This document shows positions 38,968 to 41,555 of a DNA stretch of 41,555 nt, piece by piece. Made by a program: the position numbers and the translations under genes. The stretch spans positions 1-41,555 of the forward strand of contig NZ_AFCF02000010.1 of assembly GCF_000203975.2 (NCBI RefSeq), in the 5' to 3' direction. The notes under the pieces were generated by a model. The model was not told the DNA's origin, ran no database searches, and worked only from the letters and a program-made list of their open reading frames with translations. Source of the DNA: Leisingera sp. ANG1. GTDB lineage: Bacteria > Pseudomonadota > Alphaproteobacteria > Rhodobacterales > Rhodobacteraceae. Positions within the stretch are counted from its first letter, which is position 1; every line of letters begins with the position of its first letter.

Positions 38968-39840
38968 TTGTCGAAACCTCCTGCCACCGTTCGCGAGTTG
39001 ATCCGCGAAAACTATTCCTCGCTCACTCAATCCGAACGAAAGTTCGCGAACTTGCTGCTGGAAAACTATCCTGCGGCCGGGCTGGCCTCGATCACCATCG
39101 TCGCCGGGAATGCTGAAGTGTCCACGCCGACGGTGGCCAGGATGGTGCAGAAACTGGGGTTCAAAGGGTATCCGCAGTTTCATCAGGCCCTGCTGAAGGA
39201 GCTGGAGGCCAAGGTTTCCGGACCCACCAAGCGGCGCGACAACTGGGCGTCTGAAGCGCCCGAAGGCCACCTGCTGAACAGATTTGCACAGGCGGTGACG
39301 GACAACCTGCAGCAGACTTTTTCCAATATCGACTCGGCCCATTTCGACGCCGCGGTGCATCAGCTAGCCAACACCGAGGGGCGGCTTTATGTGGTGGGCG
39401 GGCGCATCACACGGGCGCTGGCGGATTATGCCTTCACCCACTTCCAGGCGATCCGGCAGCGGGTCACCCATATGACGTCCTCATCCGCCACCTGGCCGCA
39501 TTACGTTCTGGACATGGTTGAGGGCGATACGCTCCTGATGTTCGACGTGCGCCGGTATGAGACCAACCTGCAAAGACTGGCCGAGCTGGCCTCGGAGCGC
39601 GGGGTGAAGATCGTGCTGATCACCGATCAATGGGCCAGCCCGATTGCGTCGGTAGCCGAGCACACCTTCAACTGCTGGGTCGAAATCCCCTCGGCCTGGG
39701 ACTCCAACATCTCCACCATGATGCTGCTGGAGGCGATGATCGCCGCCACCCAGGAGGAGAGCTGGGACAAGACCAAGGACCGCTATGACCGGCTGGATGA
39801 GCTGTTCGATATGACCCGGCTGTTCCGCAAGTTCTCCTGA
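38968..39840 (+). CDS. RpiR/MurR-family transcriptional regulator (HTH plus SIS domain)
   Basis: A 290-residue regulator. Residues 1-80 form the HTH_6 domain (SLTQSERKFANLLLENYP, then STPTVARMVQKLGFKGYPQF); about 120-265 form a SIS domain that binds a phosphosugar-like effector (GRLYVVGGRITRALADYAFT, GDTLLMFDVRRYETN, VKIVLITDQWASPIA). No ATG suits the N-terminus; the in-frame TTG at 38968, with CAGGA 8 nt upstream, gives the family-like start MSKPPATVRELIRENYSSL. The longer frame to 38197 runs antisense through the amidohydrolase gene and is not real. It is divergent from the locus B operon and probably controls it. Confidence 0.9.
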   Translation: MSKPPATVRELIRENYSSLTQSERKFANLLLENYPAAGLASITIVAGNAEVSTPTVARMVQKLGFKGYPQFHQALLKELEAKVSGPTKRRDNWASEAPEGHLLNRFAQAVTDNLQQTFSNIDSAHFDAAVHQLANTEGRLYVVGGRITRALADYAFTHFQAIRQRVTHMTSSSATWPHYVLDMVEGDTLLMFDVRRYETNLQRLAELASERGVKIVLITDQWASPIASVAEHTFNCWVEIPSAWDSNISTMMLLEAMIAATQEESWDKTKDRYDRLDELFDMTRLFRKFS

Positions 39841-39935
39841 TCCGGCCAGGTTCTTCTGATCCGCCGCATGGACATTGCTCGCCGGTTGCGCCTTACTGAT
39901 GGTATAGCCGGTTTCATTCAGGCAGGAGTATTCAC

Positions 39936-40280
39936 ATGCGTTTTTCCGGAATTCTGACAGCTGCCGCGGTGGCAGCAGTGATTGCCTCGCCCGCAGCTGC
40001 CAATCCGCTCAGCCGTATCCTGGCCAAGTCCGGGCTGACACCGCAGGACACCAACATCATGCGGCAGGCGGAGCAATCCCTGCTGGCTGAGGCACAGGGC
40101 GGTAAACGGGCCAAGTGGAGCAACCCGGACAGCGGCGCGCACGGCGAGGTTCAGGTGGCGGGCAAGGAAGGCGACTGCGTTCTTTTGCAGCACCAGGCCT
40201 TTGTCAAAGACGATCAGACGCCAAAGCAGGCCCGCCGGAAATTCTGCCTTTCCGAAGGCAAGTGGCTGCTGTCCCAGTAA
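39936..40280 (+). CDS. small secreted protein, 17-kDa surface antigen-like
   Basis: A 114-residue protein with a clear signal peptide (MRFSGILTAAAVAAVIASPA, cleavage after about 22). The mature part has WSNPDSGAHGEVQV and two cysteines (GDCVLL and KFCLSEG) spaced as in 17-kDa surface-antigen/RT0821-like domains, where they may form a disulfide. No lipobox Cys follows the signal, so it should be soluble in the periplasm or released. CAGGAG precedes the ATG. It lies 95 nt behind the RpiR gene and 46 nt before the RidA-family gene. Function unknown. Confidence 0.75.
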   Translation: MRFSGILTAAAVAAVIASPAAANPLSRILAKSGLTPQDTNIMRQAEQSLLAEAQGGKRAKWSNPDSGAHGEVQVAGKEGDCVLLQHQAFVKDDQTPKQARRKFCLSEGKWLLSQ

Positions 40281-40326
40281 GGCCGCAGTGCCCCCCCCCA
40301 GCAGCAGTTATTCCGAGGAAAAAGAG

Positions 40327-40677
40327 ATGTCTGAAATTACCCGCAGCCACACCACCCAGCGCATGAGCCAGATCGTGACCCATGGCGATACCATCTATCT
40401 TGCAGGGCAGGTCGGCACCGCAGGCGCCAGTGTGGCGCAGCAGACCCAGGATTGCCTGGACAAGATCGACGCGCTGCTGGCGGAGGCGGGCAGTGACAAG
40501 ACCAGAATCCTTCAGACGGTTATCTGGCTGTCTGACATGAGGGATTTTGCTGAGATGAACGCGGTCTGGGATGCCTGGGTGGCAGAGGGCCATGCCCCGG
40601 CGCGCGCCTGCGGCGAAGCGAAGCTGGCCCGCGAGGATTTCCTGGTGGAACTGATCGTAACCGCGGCCAAAGCCTAA
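40327..40677 (+). CDS. RidA-family (YjgF/YER057c) enamine/imine deaminase-like protein
   Basis: A 116-residue RidA-fold protein; the family clears reactive enamine/imine intermediates of pyridoxal-phosphate enzymes. Family stretches are IVTHGDTIYLAGQVG, QTQDCLDKIDALLAEAGSDK and TRILQTVIWLSDMRDFAEMN, with the key Arg in HAPARACGEAKLA. The last segment has CGEAKL in place of the more common VEVxxLP, so it is a variant subgroup. The open frame starts earlier, but MSEITRSHTTQR with GAGGAAAAAGAG upstream is the proper start. A C9 run lies 28 nt before the ATG. It ends at an intrinsic terminator. Confidence 0.9.
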   Translation: MSEITRSHTTQRMSQIVTHGDTIYLAGQVGTAGASVAQQTQDCLDKIDALLAEAGSDKTRILQTVIWLSDMRDFAEMNAVWDAWVAEGHAPARACGEAKLAREDFLVELIVTAAKA

Positions 40678-40701
40678 GTTAGCCTTGGCTGGTATGGGAA
40701 A

Positions 40702-40724
40702 GGCGGGCAGGCAGCCCGCCTTTT
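40702..40724. terminator. intrinsic terminator between RidA-family gene and the aminotransferase remnant
   Basis: GGCGGGC (40702-40708) pairs with GCCCGCC (40714-40720) around AGGCA, followed by TTTT and preceded by AAA, so it can work in both directions between the convergent gene and gene remnant. Confidence 0.85.
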
Positions 40725-40732
40725 CCTGATAT

Positions 40733-41191
40733 TTAGTCCAGAGCCGCGGCAGCCTTCCTAATGGCCGCTTCGGTCTGTTCCAGATCCTCGTCTGTCAGCG
40801 CCAGGCTGGGGTAGGTCTTGCCCGGCGATTTGAAGATGCCTTCCTGGCGCAGCACCTCGTTTTGGCGCTTGGTGCGTTCGGCTTTTCCGGCCTGGGTGTC
40901 CCGGTAATCGCATACTTTGGAATCTGTGAAAACGACCTCGTACACTGCTGGTTCACCTGCGATCTGGAACGGGACCCCGGCTTCTTCCAATGCTGCAACG
41001 GTCATCTGCATCAGCCTTTGGCCGATGCGGTTCAGCTGGTCATAGGTACCTTCGCCGCGCAAAACTTCCATGGTTTTCAGGCTCGCAACCGCCGCCACCT
41101 GATTGCCTTACAGCGTGCCCAGCTGCATCAGCCCGCCTTCAGCGCCCACTTCCGCCTTGTCGAAATGCCGCATGATGTCGGTGCGCCCCAC
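40733..41191 (-). pseudogene. 3' remnant of a class-III aminotransferase gene
   Basis: The frame encodes only the last third of a fold-type I, class-III aminotransferase (glutamate-1-semialdehyde-aminomutase-like): GRTDIMRHFDKAEVG, then GGLMQLGTL, an in-frame TAA (41110-41108), then GNQVAAVASLKTMEVLRGEG and a normal C-terminus with KTYPSLALTDEDLEQTEAAI. The stop stands where the family has the Ser of GTLSGNPVA. The N-terminal two thirds, including the pyridoxal-phosphate Lys, are missing, and at about 41191-41207 similarity gives way to an unrelated, oppositely oriented fragment. It is therefore a decayed gene with both a nonsense change and a truncation. Confidence 0.85.
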
Positions 41192-41206
41192 GGTAGTTCC
41201 GCAAGC

Positions 41207-41379
41207 GAGGACATCTTTGGTCCCGTTCTCTCGGTCCTTAAGTTACAGTCCGAAGCCAAGGCGATCGGTATTGCCAGCTTCGCTGGATACAGGCCGGCTC
41301 GCGGTGTCTTTACCTGCGACCGGAGCTTGCCACCTGCTGTATCCGCCAGATCTGCGCTGGCCTGGTTTTAATGAGCAAT
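41207..41379 (+). pseudogene. fragment of an aldehyde dehydrogenase gene, frameshifted
   Basis: EDIFGPVLSVLKLQSEAKAI, then GIASFAGYRPARGVFTCD, matches the C-terminal part of NAD-dependent aldehyde dehydrogenases (usually EDIFGPVLSV..F.SEAEAIGIAN..YGLAAGVFTRD). Near 41330 the similarity moves to another frame, IRQICAGLV, like the IRQIxAGxVW of betaine-aldehyde-type enzymes. The start and the catalytic Cys are absent and a stop follows. It begins where the aminotransferase remnant ends, on the opposite strand, so a rearrangement joined the two. Confidence 0.75.
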
Positions 41380-41555
41380 GGGGCCGCTCGTGGCGTCTAG
41401 GCCGTCTTGGCAACTGCGAAACTCCGGCTGCGGCTGCGGAAAGGGCAGCGGAGCGCTTCCGGTTGGGGCTTCCGGGCTGGACTGGCCGAAGTGAAGCAGT
41501 GCGGAAGAGGGGCTTCGGCTCTGAACTTTCGATTCCTGGTTTTGGTTTTGTGGAT
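41380..41555. other. right-edge region without recognisable gene
   Basis: I see no credible coding frame, hairpin with T run, or repeat here. It may be further remnants of the rearranged region or the upstream region of a gene outside the window. Confidence 0.5.

Noticed and set aside
1-41555. Search by eye for tRNA/rRNA genes, CRISPR repeats, transposase or phage genes
   Set aside because: No cloverleaf-like TTCGA loops in context, no regularly spaced repeats with spacers, and no transposase, integrase or phage protein was recognised.

Overview
The window is a GC-rich, densely coded bacterial chromosome segment. Its gene content fits a Roseobacter-group alphaproteobacterium, with Leisingera, Phaeobacter or Ruegeria as my best guesses. 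The indicators are TRAP and tripartite tricarboxylate transporters, an aerobic phenylacetate pathway, phnCDEE, several glutamine-synthetase-like enzymes, and short GC-rich hairpin repeats behind genes. This is judged by reading, not by a database search. I saw no rRNA, tRNA, CRISPR array, prophage or insertion sequence.

Layout. 1-2717 (minus): phenylacetyl-CoA epoxidase genes paaA, paaB and the start of paaC behind a 3-oxoadipyl-CoA thiolase, with a TetR-type palindrome upstream. 3073-6137: a GNAT acetyltransferase, then a sulfatase/phosphonate monoester hydrolase-type enzyme and a GntR/FCD regulator. 6209-18380 (locus A): a class-I glutamine amidotransferase-like protein, divergent from a cytochrome P450, a glutamine-synthetase-like ligase and a 2Fe-2S ferredoxin; then a class-III aminotransferase with an IclR regulator, divergent from tctC-tctB-tctA-aldehyde dehydrogenase-Tm-1-like protein. 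18611-21574: a fused enoyl-CoA hydratase/3-hydroxyacyl-CoA dehydrogenase and rpe. 21790-26576: phnC-phnD-phnE-phnE-hexapeptide acetyltransferase, with a possible Pho box and a strong terminator. 26783-30629: the Fe-S carrier ATPase Mrp/ApbC, gap divergent from a LacI regulator across a direct-repeat operator region, and a small conserved-looking protein. 30699-39840 (locus B): a seven-gene minus-strand operon (N-formylglutamate amidohydrolase-like, TRAP dctQ, dctM and dctP, a second glutamine-synthetase-like ligase, aldehyde dehydrogenase, iron-type alcohol dehydrogenase) divergent from an RpiR regulator with a TTG start. 39936-41555: a small secreted protein, a RidA-family protein, and two decayed gene fragments (aminotransferase and aldehyde dehydrogenase) lying back to back.

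The most interesting proposal is that loci A and B are two different gamma-glutamylation catabolic systems. Locus A pairs a GS-like ligase and a GATase-like protein with a P450 and ferredoxin. This recalls the GS-like/GATase-like pair of aniline dioxygenase clusters and the GS-like gene next to the CYP151 P450s for pyrrolidine, piperidine and morpholine. Locus B pairs a GS-like ligase with an alcohol dehydrogenase, an aldehyde dehydrogenase and an amidohydrolase, the set expected for activating, oxidising and releasing an amino alcohol. Both assignments are inference.

Other structure: a hairpin-plus-GTTGGGC element recurs four times 40-75 nt behind stop codons. A second motif around GTATTTT recurs four times. 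Competing hairpins separate dctP from the ligase gene in locus B. All three substrate-binding protein genes are followed by stable hairpins. The tctA reading frame runs 136 nt into the next gene.
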